64,000 nucleotides of DNA from assembly GCF_020283565.1 (NCBI RefSeq), contig NC_060061.1, forward strand, positions 3,232,010 to 3,296,009. Reading direction: 5' to 3'. The position numbers and the translations under genes are program-made. Every line of letters begins with the position of its first letter. The stretch's first letter is position 1. The stretch is from Trifolium pratense (Eukaryota; Streptophyta; Magnoliopsida; Fabales; Fabaceae). A model generated the notes under the pieces. It saw only the letters and a list, made by a program, of their open reading frames with translations, was not told the origin of the DNA and did not search any database. Below are positions 54,146 to 64,000 of the stretch, one piece after another.

Positions 54146-56839
54146 TTATTTATTTTATTTCTATAACAATTATACTACCCTTTATCATTTTCTTAGTTTT
54201 GCCGTTCATGATTTTGAGCCAATAGTTAAAGGATTAAGGTGTATAAAAATTCAAAAGTCCGAAACTTAAAATAAATAAAATCAAGTGAAATAATCATCAC
54301 TCGATCATAAATTGAATAACATTGTTAGATATTTTTGTCTTCCTTTAATGAAAATCAATAACTTAAATTTTGATTTTTCAGAATAAAAATGTATTTTAGA
54401 AAATTCATAATATGAGTCTTCAAATTCAAGTACATAATTTAAATAAGTATTTTTTTTTTTACGAATTAAATAAGTATATTTAATTAAATGAGTATTTCAT
54501 ATAATTTCTGGGAGTAGGAGTTCTAATAAGAGGGGGTATGTGGAAGATTTTTCTCTTAAGTAGTTATAGGAATCTGTATCTGAATAGAGTTTGGGTAGTT
54601 TATGAAAGCCCAAACATTCACTTTAACTACGGGCCGTCAGCGACTTCTCCACGCAGTCTACTGGGTTAAGGAAGAAAAATTATCTTCCCCCACCCACGTT
54701 TCTTTTATTCCCTAAAATTCCATTTTTACCTGTGCATAAAAAGTTCGTAACTTATTTTCTGAAAAAAAATAAAAATGTTTGGAAAATACATCCTGAATAT
54801 TTTTCATATGAGTAAAATTAAAATTTCAAGGAATACAGAAAACATGTGGAAATAATTTTATTTAAGGAATTGCATACTTTGTTGTGAAATGTGAATAATA
54901 TTCAGTTCCCGTGAGTTTAATTAATATATAATATTTCTACCAACTAAAGTAAATTAACACGAAAAAGTTAATTTTATGAGTTTAATTGTTGTGCACCGTC
55001 GGTGTAATTTTTTTTTACGCATATGCGTTGCCACATCATTCATGAATGTGACACATCATGTGTTTTTAATTATCATACATGATGTGTCGATATATTATTG
55101 AACGCATGTGCATAATAACTTTAGACTGACTGTCCATATAAATTAAATTCTGATCTCATTTGATTTGAATTTGATACTTTGTTAGACTCTCACCATATTC
55201 CAAAATCCAAACATATTAATTGGCCCAAAACAACTAATATTCTCAGGTAGAGTATATAGTATATATACACTTTAGAGTGGTGTCCTTTTCTCATGTACCA
55301 AACCTCACTGTCTCGTTACGTTGTCATGCTCTTCCCCAACCGTCCGTTTCGTACGTGATTGTGATTCCTGCCACAATCCAACGGTTAGGGGAAATCTTCA
55401 GTATAATAATACAAGCAAGCATTACATGTTTATCTACATCTACATAAGAAACAGTTAATGGGAAGAATAAAAAAAAGAAAAAGACAAGAAGACAAAGAGA
55501 AAACCTTATCCACCTAAGTTCTTTTTTCCTTTTTAAAACAAGTTATTCACCAAAGTTTTACAACACTTTAAGGATAATTTTGTACCTATTGTAAAAATAA
55601 TAAGGAAATGGAGAAATGGTAATCATCAAGAAGTTTTTTTAATCAAATAGTCGTAATTTTTTTTTAATATATTTTGTAACAAAGAAATGCAAAACTGTTT
55701 GTATTTCTGTTTAATTTGAGGAAAATGTCAATTGACATTCCTAAGGTATCATTTGAAAAAGCAAATATAGTTTATCTGATTCAATATTCTGAAAAATCTT
55801 TTAAGGGTAATGCATAGTAATATAGTGTCTCTTAAGTTTCTAGTATTTAATATGATTGTTTTGCCATCTAAAAAAGTTTAGTGGTGTAACTTATTGTCCG
55901 TTTACTTTTCATTTATAATTATCTTATTTATATATAATATATCATTGAACATTGAAATTGTGTATGTTGATGGTTCATTCAATAATCCATTGATTTTTTC
56001 GGTTTACATCTAACTCACTTTAAAGAATCTAAATTTATTCTACAAAGCTTTTTTAAAACTAAATTGAACAAACCACGATTTTGATCCCTATAAATGTATT
56101 TCTGTTTTGAACTGAACTTTTAGGCAGGACCAAGTTCAATTCCACATATAATCTATTGGCCCAATACCACCGTCATTGACTATAAAACCAACGCTTCACA
56201 ACCTCACAGGAGATGTATGACTCTAACCTTGACCTCCACCTCAAACTTACACTAACTTAGGCGTCAGAGTGTTTTTTGCAGGTACTCATCCTTTGTCTTA
56301 TTTCATAGTCGGTCACCTCCACGCTCAAATTTTGACCTTCAGCTCACAACATTTTTTTTCATCGGTCCACCAAGTGAGTTCTCTACGCTCTCTTTTATCT
56401 CTTAAGATAAACTTGGGTTCTCTTACAAACAATTCTGCTGCCATTTTTTTTCTGAATGTATCAAAATTGCAATTAAATTCACAAATGTCTATTTTATTAG
56501 TTATTTTAATCTCAATTATATTTTTAAATAGTCAATTTTATCTTCAAAGGTAAAAAAAACATTAGAGACACAAGAGTCGATTTAATCTATAAAATTAACA
56601 AGTTATTCAAATTTTAGATAAATTTAGTCGTGAAATCTATTTATAAGTTTTATACATTTAAGAACTAAGAGCATCCATAATGTAGATATTCATTTTTTTG
56701 TACTTAACCGAGTTTCACGTATATACATCATTCATTTATAACTTCTTAATAATAGTACTTAATAAGTAGTCAATCCCTCTGACCTAACACCTTTTAAAAA
56801 ATTCTAAATAGATTTCACTAATAGATAACTCTACATTAT
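54146..56839. other. AT-rich intergenic region without genes
   Basis: There are no recognisable coding segments on either strand. Homopolymer runs and repeat-like scraps are present, for example an ACATGATGTGTC-type inverted pair at about 55041-55088 (CACATCATGT / ACATGATGTG). The open frame at 56269-56553 has no motif. GGCCCAATACCACC near 56159 resembles telobox-like/site II promoter words but has no gene behind it. Confidence 0.4.
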
Positions 56840-56994
56840 CATAATCAATCGTTAGTTGGTTCAGTGGTGATTGACGCTGAACTTAGTAGGAAGAATCGCG
56901 GTTCGATCTCCCGCAACTACGATCGAAAAGGGACTGAAATTATTTGATGCCAGAACTGGTCTCCGAACCAGATTCAACTGGTGATGAAAAAAAA
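56840..56994 (+). mobile_element. tRNA-derived SINE with 13-bp target duplication
   Basis: The 155-base element has TTAGTTGGTTCAGTGGTGAT (box A) and GCGGTTCGATCTCCCGC (box B). Its body has GATGCCAGAACTGGTCTCC and it ends in an A-run. It is flanked by AACTCTACATTAT at 56827-56839 and 56995-57007. Confidence 0.9.
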
Positions 56995-57073
56995 AACTCT
57001 ACATTATTATAAAAAGAATCGCACTAAAATATACCGTAGATACCAATACTTAGTTAATAAACAATACTTATTA

Positions 57074-57249
57074 GGAGAATGTTAACTTGTGCCCTTAAGG
57101 GCACATGTTAAGGAAACAAATATAGAAATTAGTTTTGGGAATTTGTGTATTTTTATTTTTATGCATTAAATTTCTTACATTATTAAATACAGTATTTCTA
57201 TATTAGGATACCTTATCATGTGCTCTTAGGGCACACGTTAACATAACCC
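57074..57249. mobile_element. MITE with 9-bp target duplication (Mutator-like), copy 2
   Basis: Ends GGAGAATGTTAACTTGTGCC and, from the right, GGGTTATGTTAACGTGTGCC mark a 176-base element. Each end contains a palindrome GTGCCCTTAAGGGCAC or a variant of it. The flanks are TACTTATTA (57065-57073 and 57250-57258). It is the same family as 50959-51131 with a diverged middle. Confidence 0.88.
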
Positions 57250-57548
57250 TACTTATTAATTACCCACATTTTCACTACTAAAATGTGGTTTGCCTAAACC
57301 AAATTATCATGGTATGGTATATTTTGGCTCTCCTCATTTGAAGCTTATCCACTCCAACGTTGTACCACAACCAATCACGTGCTCCCACATTGTCGGCATA
57401 ATCCAACATGGACAATTATGATTCGGCGCCGCTAAGATACCATACCACCACACCACACACGGTGTTGTGTTTCTGCTTTCACCGGATTAAACGGTGACAC
57501 GAATCTCAATACGGTCTATGTAAGATGCCACGTAAGTATAACATGTAA

Positions 57549-58496
57549 GACTAGTTACAATGGTTTCAACATCAAAACACATTCAACACCCATTTTTTCA
57601 CTCCACGTCATTTTCTCTTTCTTTCACCTAATCATTCAACACACATTCAACTTTTACCATCTCCAATGGTTTTTCTATTCAACACCATACCCCACCACTT
57701 TCTCTACCCCACCACTTTCTATTTCATATTTTTATTTAAATTTTAATTTTTGTTTTTATGATTAAATAACATTATAATTATCGATTAAAATTAAATTAAA
57801 ATAATAAACTTAACAAAATTTATTTAAATATTTTTTTATTTTCTTAATTTAAAATGCAATACATCACACAAATAACGTAATTAGTACGATACAAATTAAG
57901 AATTGTTGGGATTTTGATAATTGTTGGAGTTTTGATAATTGTTGGGATTTTGAGAATTGTTGGGATAATTAGAAGGATTGTTGGGATCCATTTCACTAAA
58001 AAAATATTAAAACTTCAAAAGAAAGACTAATTAGAAAGATAATAATAGATTAAGATAGTGAAAAATTTAGTTTTTTTTTCTGTGTCCAAATGAAATGAAC
58101 CAAGTCTCTATTTGTAGAGAAAAAAAATCACGAATTTTGGTAAAAAAATAAAAAAATAAAAAAATAATTTGCAATGAGATAATTGAGTTCAAAGGATAAA
58201 AATCATAAAAATTCACCGGACCAATCAGCAGCAACCACGTGGCTGCCTTTTATCCAAATTCAGTTTCTCTCTCCGCACTCCCTGCTTTCCACGCTCCCTG
58301 TCCGCGCCTGTTTCACACGCGCCAGTCCTGGCCAACGAAAAATCGCCACGCGTCCCCCCATGTCAGGATTCAACATGTTGAATGGATTCATCTTCTCCCT
58401 CCGCCAGCAAGGCTTCAACACCTTCCCCACAAAGGTTTCGTTTCAACACCCATATTCACCTTCAACACCCACAATTCAACACCATTGTGGGTAGTC
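57549..58496. mobile_element. PIF/Harbinger-type non-autonomous element, 948 bases
   Basis: The left end GACTAGTTACAATGGTTTCA and, from the right, GACTACCCACAATGGTGTTG are inverted ends. TAA flanks both sides (57546-57548 and 58497-58499). The interior has TTCAACACC/CATTCAACA repeats near both ends. On the minus strand it has a short remnant of a Asn/Pro-rich ORF (57896-57991). No transposase DDE region is present. It carries a relatively GC-rich tail (58230-58440). Confidence 0.8.
57896..57991 (-). pseudogene. Asn/Pro-rich ORF start inside the Harbinger-type element
   Basis: A 31-codon frame begins MDPNNPSNYPNNSQNPNN and is made of NNYQNP-type repeats before a stop. Plant PIF/Harbinger elements carry a Myb/trihelix-like ORF1. 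I infer that this is the remaining start of such an ORF, but the DNA-binding part is absent. Confidence 0.45.
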
Positions 58497-58699
58497 TAAG
58501 AGAGGTTGGGTTAGCCAATAGTTAATCAAAACGTGTATGAACAGAGCTTTGACAACTAAGTTGAGACACTTCATCAAGTGGGTCCCAGCTTTGAGTACTA
58601 CGTAGTACTGTATGATATGCCTCTTCCTATTTGCCAAAGGACAATAATGGATAAGGTTTCCTCTTTGGACCCTCATTCTCTGTACTTCACAACTCTCTC

Positions 58700-59100
58700 T
58701 CCAGCTTTGCTAAAAATAGCTGATAATTAGTAATAAGTTAGTAGCTTGTAGCGCTTATAAGTTACTTTTTAGTTTATCGATTGAATTTGTAGTGTTTAGT
58801 AAAATTAATAGGTAAACTATTTTATAAGTTTGAAATAACATAAAAAATATATGTTTAATTAATATTTAATTTTTTCAAGTAAAATCATAGGGATAATATT
58901 GAGAGGAAAAAATGATAAGCTATAAGCTACTTAAAATAACGTTTGAAAAATAAACTATAAACTAATAAAATAAGTTAAAAGTTCTTTTTAAAAAATTGTT
59001 ACCAAACAAAACTTTTACCTTATAAGCTAACTAAACAAAACTTTTAGCTTATAAGCTATAACTTATAAAGTAGCTTATATTCCCAAACAAAATCTCTGTC
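58700..59100. repeat. AAGCTATAAGCT-type MITE-like repeat
   Basis: The segment shares TGAATTTG.AGTGTTT.GTAAAATTA, TTTAATTAATATTTAA.TTTTTCAAGTAA and GATAAGCTATAAGCTA with the element at 19128-19405. Its right end is extended by CAAACAAAACTTTTA.CTTATAAGCTA repeats. The ends are not exact. Confidence 0.6.
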
Positions 59101-60454
59101 TAGTTTTTATTTTTATAGTATGAAATGAAAAGTGTGTATATATTAGTATATATTCATTGATTGTGCTTACTTTCAATTTTATAAAAATCACATCCGGTTA
59201 TTGTTTTATGTAGTTTGTTTCACCTTTTCTTTGGAATAAGGTCTAGTTTCTCCCATATAATTTTTTTTATATATTTATATATGAGCTATGGACAAAAGAT
59301 AAAAGTGATTAGGGACGTCAAGTTCGTTGGGATGTTTAATTACTTCAAAATATTAAGATGCTCTTATTAATTCTGCTAAAACAAATACACAAAAAAAGTT
59401 ATTTCACATCCATATTTAATAGTATAATTTTTTAATGTTCAAATATAAATAAGTGAAAAAAAATCATTTTCCATGTCCATGTGCAAATCAATGATATTTA
59501 TTGGAAAAAAATTCTTATGTTTTTTTTTACCGGCATGAAAAATCTTAGAATTCTTAAAGTATTTACAAAGATAATTATATTTATCTTCCTCTAAAAATAC
59601 TAGCGGAATTGAAACTCAGATGTTCCGAATTCAAGATTTATCTTTAAAATTCTTGTGTTTGAATGTTGTTTTAGAATTGTGATTTTAACTTATTTTAAAT
59701 TATAAATTATAAATATGAATTGACCAAGAACATAATTAGTAATTTAGTATGGGTAACATTTTTACAAACTGAAGCTAACTTTTAAAAATAATAATAATTA
59801 GAGATAAGATCGGTTTAGATTTAACAAAAAAATAGAAGAAGAGATAAGTCTTAATATTTTACAAATGAAGATAAGATATTTTAGGTACTTGTTCATTAAA
59901 ATAAAGAAAATAACACCTTAATCCACACTTATCTGTTGACCTTTTACAAAGCAGAGAGGTGCCAACTGGCAAAGGTGGTGATGATGAAGAGAAAGTATCA
60001 TACCACAGTTGCATGTCGTGTCAGCACAGTGGAGAGAGACAACTTCTGAGGTGCTAGCTAGCTAGCTTTTGTGATCAGTGGCAAAAGTTACAAAAGATAA
60101 TTCCAATCTTTTTATTTTATTTTTCATATTTGTATTCATGAATTTCTACCCCAACCAACCAATCAAAATATCAGAATTAGAATTCAAATCTCAACAAAAC
60201 AAAACTGGTAATTCCCCCAACTATTACTACTGAATTAGATTTGTGTTCTTTTTGTTTTATTTTATTTTATTTTATTTATTATTTCCTCTCTCATTTCTTT
60301 AGGAGGCTATCTTTGTTCCTGACTCACAACAAAGTTCGGTCCATTCATGACAACAAATCTATTGTTTGGTTGCTGTTTCTTCTCTTAGCTGTTTTCCTTC
60401 TGTATTACAACAACTAGCTTCCTGTTTTTATCTTTTCATTCACTGTTTCCACCC

Positions 60455-60458
<4 letters not shown>
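59101..60458. other. TPS6 upstream region
   Basis: AT-rich, without coding content. The promoter and transcription start of TPS6 probably lie in the right half, before the CT-rich leader. A (TTTTA)n run occurs near 60255-60285, and GCTAGCTAGCTAGC near 60055. Confidence 0.4.

Positions 60459-60538
<80 letters not shown>
60459..60538 (+). repeat. (CT)n tract in the TPS6 leader
   Basis: About 40 uninterrupted CT units lie roughly 320 bases before the TPS6 start codon. Long pyrimidine tracts of this kind are common in plant 5' leaders and core promoters. The length is likely to vary between individuals. Confidence 0.9.
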
Positions 60539-60539
<1 letters not shown>

Positions 60540-60729
60540 ACCTTATCTACAATCAACTTTTAACCTTTCTTCTATTGCTTGTTCTTATCACATATTTCAC
60601 CATTTCACTCTCACCTCTTCACATTTCTTGCTTTGTAATTTTTTATTAACCATAATATTTATCTGACCCAGAACTTAAAAATTAATCTTTTTTCAATTCA
60701 CACAATGTTTTTCTAACTTTGGAACTTGT

Positions 60730-60814
60730 ATGTGAAATGAGATGAACGGTGCCGGTTGAAAAGTTGGACTTTTCTGCTATGATGGTATAATAAATGTTTC
60801 AAAGCATTGTTTAA
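60730..60814 (+). promoter_or_regulatory. Five tiny upstream ORFs before TPS6
   Basis: Within 85 bases are five start codons, each with a quick in-frame stop: a start-stop ATG-TGA (60730-60735), ATG AGA TGA (60737-60745), one coding MNGAG (60742-60759), one coding MMV (60779-60790) and one coding MFQSIV (60794-60814). The last ends 42 bases before the main ATG at 60857. If this stretch is in the mature leader, it should lower or regulate translation of TPS6. No splice acceptor is evident between 60814 and 60857. Confidence 0.6.
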
Positions 60815-60856
60815 AAAGTGTTTGTTGTGTTGGTTTGGATTTTTTGAGTGATAAGA

Positions 60857-63395
60857 ATGGTGTCAAGATCTTATTCAAATCTACTAGAGCTAGCCTCTGG
60901 TGAGTCTCCAACGTTTGAAAACATGAACAGGAGAATTCCAAGGATTATGACTGTTGCTGGTTTGATATCTGATGTTGATGATGACCCTTTGGAGAGTGTG
61001 TGTTCTGACCCATCTTCTTCATCTGTTCAACGAGAAAGGATCATAATAGTAGCAAATCAGCTTCCTATAAAAGCTCAAAGGAAGCAAGATGGTAATAACA
61101 AAAATAATTGGTTTTTCAGTTGGGATGATAATTCACTTCTACTTCAACTCAAAGATGGGTTAGGAGATGATGATATTGATGTTATATATGTTGGTTGTCT
61201 TAAGGAAGATGTTCATCCAAATGAACAAGATGAGGTTTCACAGATACTACTTGAGACCTTTAAATGTGTCCCAACTTTTCTTCCAGGTGATCTTTTTACA
61301 AGGTATTATCATGGCTTTTGTAAGCAACAGTTATGGCCACTGTTCCATTACATGTTGCCTCTGTCACCAGACCTTGGTGGTAGGTTCAATAGGTCACTGT
61401 GGCAAGCTTATGTATCAGTCAATAAGATATTTGCTGATAGGATTATGGAAGTGATTAACCCTGAAGATGATTATGTTTGGATACATGATTATCATCTCAT
61501 GGTTTTACCAACTTTCTTGAGAAAAAGGTTTAATAGAGTGAAACTGGGATTTTTTCTCCATAGCCCTTTCCCTTCATCAGAAATTTACAAGACATTGCCT
61601 ATTAGGGAGGAGCTTTTGAGAGCCCTTTTGAACTCTGATTTGATTGGTTTCCACACTTTTGATTATGCAAGACATTTCCTCTCATGTTGTAGTAGGATGC
61701 TTGGTCTTAGCTACGAATCCAAAAGAGGTTATATTGGGATTGAGTATTATGGTAGGACCGTGAGTATCAAAATTCTTCCAGTTGGCATACACATGGGTCA
61801 GCTTCAATCAGTTCTAAGCCTACCAAAGACTGAAGAGAAAGTTGCTGAACTTATTGAACAGTTTTCTGATAAAGGAAAGATAATGTTACTTGGTGTGGAT
61901 GACATGGATATCTTTAAAGGGATAAATTTGAAGCTATTGGCCATGGAACAGCTTCTTATTCAGCACCCTGAGTGGCATGGAAAGGTTGTATTGGTTCAGA
62001 TAGCCAATCCTGCAAGAGGGAAAGGAAAAGATGTGAAGGAAGTGCAATCCGATACGAAGGCGACAGCGAAGCGGATTAATGATAGATTTGGTAAACCTGG
62101 TTATGATCCTGTCATTCTGATTGAGGAGCCACTAAGGTTTTATGAAAAAGTTGCATACTATGTTGTAGCTGAATGTTGTCTAGTGACTGCAGTTAGGGAT
62201 GGAATGAATCTCATACCTTATGAATATATAATCAGTCGTCAAGGAACTGAAAAATTGGACAAAGTTTTGGGAATAGGTTCATCCCTTAAGAAAAGCATGT
62301 TGGTCGTGTCTGAGTTTATTGGTTGTTCACCATCTTTAAGTGGAGCTATCAGAGTGAATCCATGGAATATTGATGCAGTAGCAGATGCAGTGGACTCAGC
62401 TTTGGAAATGGCTGATTCAGAGAAACAGCTTAGGCATGAGAAGCATTACAAATATGTTAGTACTCATGATGTTGGTTACTGGGCTCGTAGCTTCTTGCAA
62501 GATTTGGAAAGGACTTGTAGCGATCATGTAAGACGAAGGTGGTGGGGAATTGGTTTCGGATTAAGTTTTAGAGTTGTAGCACTTGATCCTAACTTCAAGA
62601 AGCTCTCAATGGAGCACATTGTTTCTGCTTACAAGCGGACAAAAACTAGGGCTATCCTTCTAGATTATGATGGTACACTAATGCCCCAGGCTTCCATTGA
62701 TAAGAGCCCAACCAGTAATTCCATTAAAATGCTTAATAGTTTGTGTAGAGATGAGAACAACATGGTGTTTCTAGTCAGTGCTAAAAGCCGTAAGACGCTT
62801 GCTGAATGGTTTTCTCCTTGTGAAAATCTAGGAATTGCCGCCGAGCATGGTTACTTTTTAAGGTAAATTGCTTGGACCATATGACCTTTTCAGCAGTAGT
62901 CACAAATCTCACACATTCAGGCACTTAATACATTGGTGACTGTTGGATCAAGATTGGTATTTTAGGGTTTAAAAAAACTCAGAATCCGCTTGTTTTCTGC
63001 ACAATCCGATCTCGATCCAATGGTGTGCTCATCGCGTGAATTTGTGACTGTAGGCAATTCAAATACACCTTTTCATGGTTTGATACTTCTGTTAACTTCT
63101 AGTTGGCATGTATGGTTTCAGACTGAAGCGGGATGCAGAATGGGAAACATGTGCTCCTGTAACAGACTCCAGTTGGAAACTAATTGCTGAGCCTGTGATG
63201 AAGCTTTACACTGAAACAACAGATGGATCAACTATAGAAGATAAGGAAACGGCACTTGTTTGGTGCTATGAGGATGCCGATCCAGATTTTGGATCATGCC
63301 AAGCTAAAGAACTTCTTAATCATCTTGAAAGTGTGCTTACAAATGAACCAGTAACAGTGAAGAGTGGACTGAATCATGTGGAGGTTAAACCACAG
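60857..63395 (+). CDS. TPS6: Class II trehalose-6-phosphate synthase/phosphatase-like (TPS6), 3' end outside window
   Basis: Class II TPS proteins have a GT20 synthase-like and a HAD phosphatase-like domain and are thought to be mainly regulatory. Exon 1 is 60857-62862 and exon 2 is 63122-63395, in phase, giving 760 codons so far. The next exon must lie beyond 64000. The start is ATG in MVSRSYSNLLELASGES, with the N-terminal serine motif shared by class II members; the GTG three codons earlier is not used. GT20 motifs: IIIVANQLP (about 62-70), DYVWIHDYHLMVLP, HSPFPSSEIYKTLP, and GVDDMDIFKG, where the catalytic arginine of active synthases is Asp. HAD box I is LLDYDGTLMPQ at about 601-611. Agreement with the TPS6 subgroup is strong (MNR.IPRIM, GFCKQQLWPLFHYMLPLSPD). 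Confidence 0.95.
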
Positions 63396-64000
63396 GTGCG
63401 TATAACATTTGTAGAATTAATTGTAGGGACTAGTGATAAATTTTTTCTGTCTATTGGATTCTGGTATACTTAAAAAATCTTGTAAATTTGGAATCTTTAG
63501 AAATTCATAAATGTTAAAACAAAGTTCCTTTACTGTGATCAGGCTGGTCCATGAATATATATAGTAGGGAAAAATAAAGTTCAGATAGGTGTTGTGTCGT
63601 GTGTCCAAGGGAAAAGTGGATATGTGTGATCCACAAGCTGTTTTCAGCTTATGCAGGGTTTAAACTAATTCCCTCTTGATTATAGAAACAAACAACTGAT
63701 ATATAAGTTCCTTAACAATAAACACTTCTTGAATAAGCACTTGGTTAAGTTCCTAGTCTGATCCAACACGGGCTTGTAGTTGTTAATCTAATTTGAGTTA
63801 TATGGTCAACATCATTACTAGCTACTGTTGTTCAATTTTTAACTTTTCTGTGAATGGAAATTAGAAAAAGAATATAAAGGAAACTTGGTGAGAAACCCTT
63901 ACAAAAAGTGAATTATAGTTAAATTGCACACTTTTTTTAGTCTTCTTTCCTGGTTGTGTTTGAGAAAGGACGAGCTTGGATATTAACTAAACATTTTACA
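63396..64000 (+). other. TPS6 intron 2, running off the window
   Basis: The donor CAG/GTGCGT is at 63396. No later stretch before 64000 encodes the expected continuation of the phosphatase domain, so the whole remainder is read as intron. Confidence 0.7.

Noticed and set aside
60366..60563. Frame encoding repeated LS
   Set aside because: It is an artefact of the (CT)n tract. It starts at a non-ATG codon and lies upstream of TPS6.
60848..60856. TPS6 start three codons upstream
   Set aside because: The codon at 60848 is GTG. The first ATG in frame is 60857, which gives the family's MVSRSYSNLL start.

Overview
This is plant nuclear DNA. Genes are interrupted by GT-AG introns, intergenic DNA is AT-rich, and there are many plant transposable-element remnants. 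The intact TIR-NBS-LRR (TNL) gene and its debris, the class II trehalose-phosphate synthase, the HSFA8-type heat-shock factor and the SINE and MITE families all fit a papilionoid legume, most likely Medicago or a close relative. That assignment is inference from sequence style, not a database match.

Layout. Positions 1-3602 hold chloroplast aspartate-semialdehyde dehydrogenase (minus, 7 exons). Positions 3603-7300 are intergenic, with a LINE RNase H remnant and a MITE. An ELL-associated factor (EAF) gene lies at 7800-10292. From 11 kb to 43 kb the window is an accessory region: one intact TNL gene (32974-37107), one TIR-only gene (39269-39772), and at least four TNL fragments (11072, 21828, 30860, 41861). 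The 3' flanks of the TNL genes have been copied repeatedly. Three U2 spliceosomal snRNA genes lie on the minus strand in this region (15541, 16620, 41240), each with the plant snRNA USE and TATA elements. It also holds LINE, copia, PPR and kinase debris and two small housekeeping-type genes on the minus strand: a LYR-motif protein (25041) and an unidentified 73-residue protein (28396-28985).

From 44 kb onward the order is vacuolar iron transporter VIT1 (44200-46373, plus), heat-shock factor HSFA8 (48486-50752, minus), and a frameshifted mitochondrial FtsH3/10-like protease copy (51728-53407). The FtsH copy is bracketed by a duplicated piece of HSFA8 upstream DNA. A transposon-rich gap follows, then TPS6-type trehalose-6-phosphate synthase (60857 to beyond 63395, plus), whose last exon or exons lie outside the window.

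The genes do not form a pathway. The immune-receptor cluster has evolved by duplication and decay, and a small family of spliceosomal RNA genes sits inside it. I found no CRISPR array, operon or other prokaryote-type system. The most distinctive signals are the U2 genes, whose stem IIa shows compensating base changes between copies; the five tiny upstream ORFs before TPS6; the TIR-only gene; and a MITE family with 9-bp target duplications, one of which can be dated against a local duplication.
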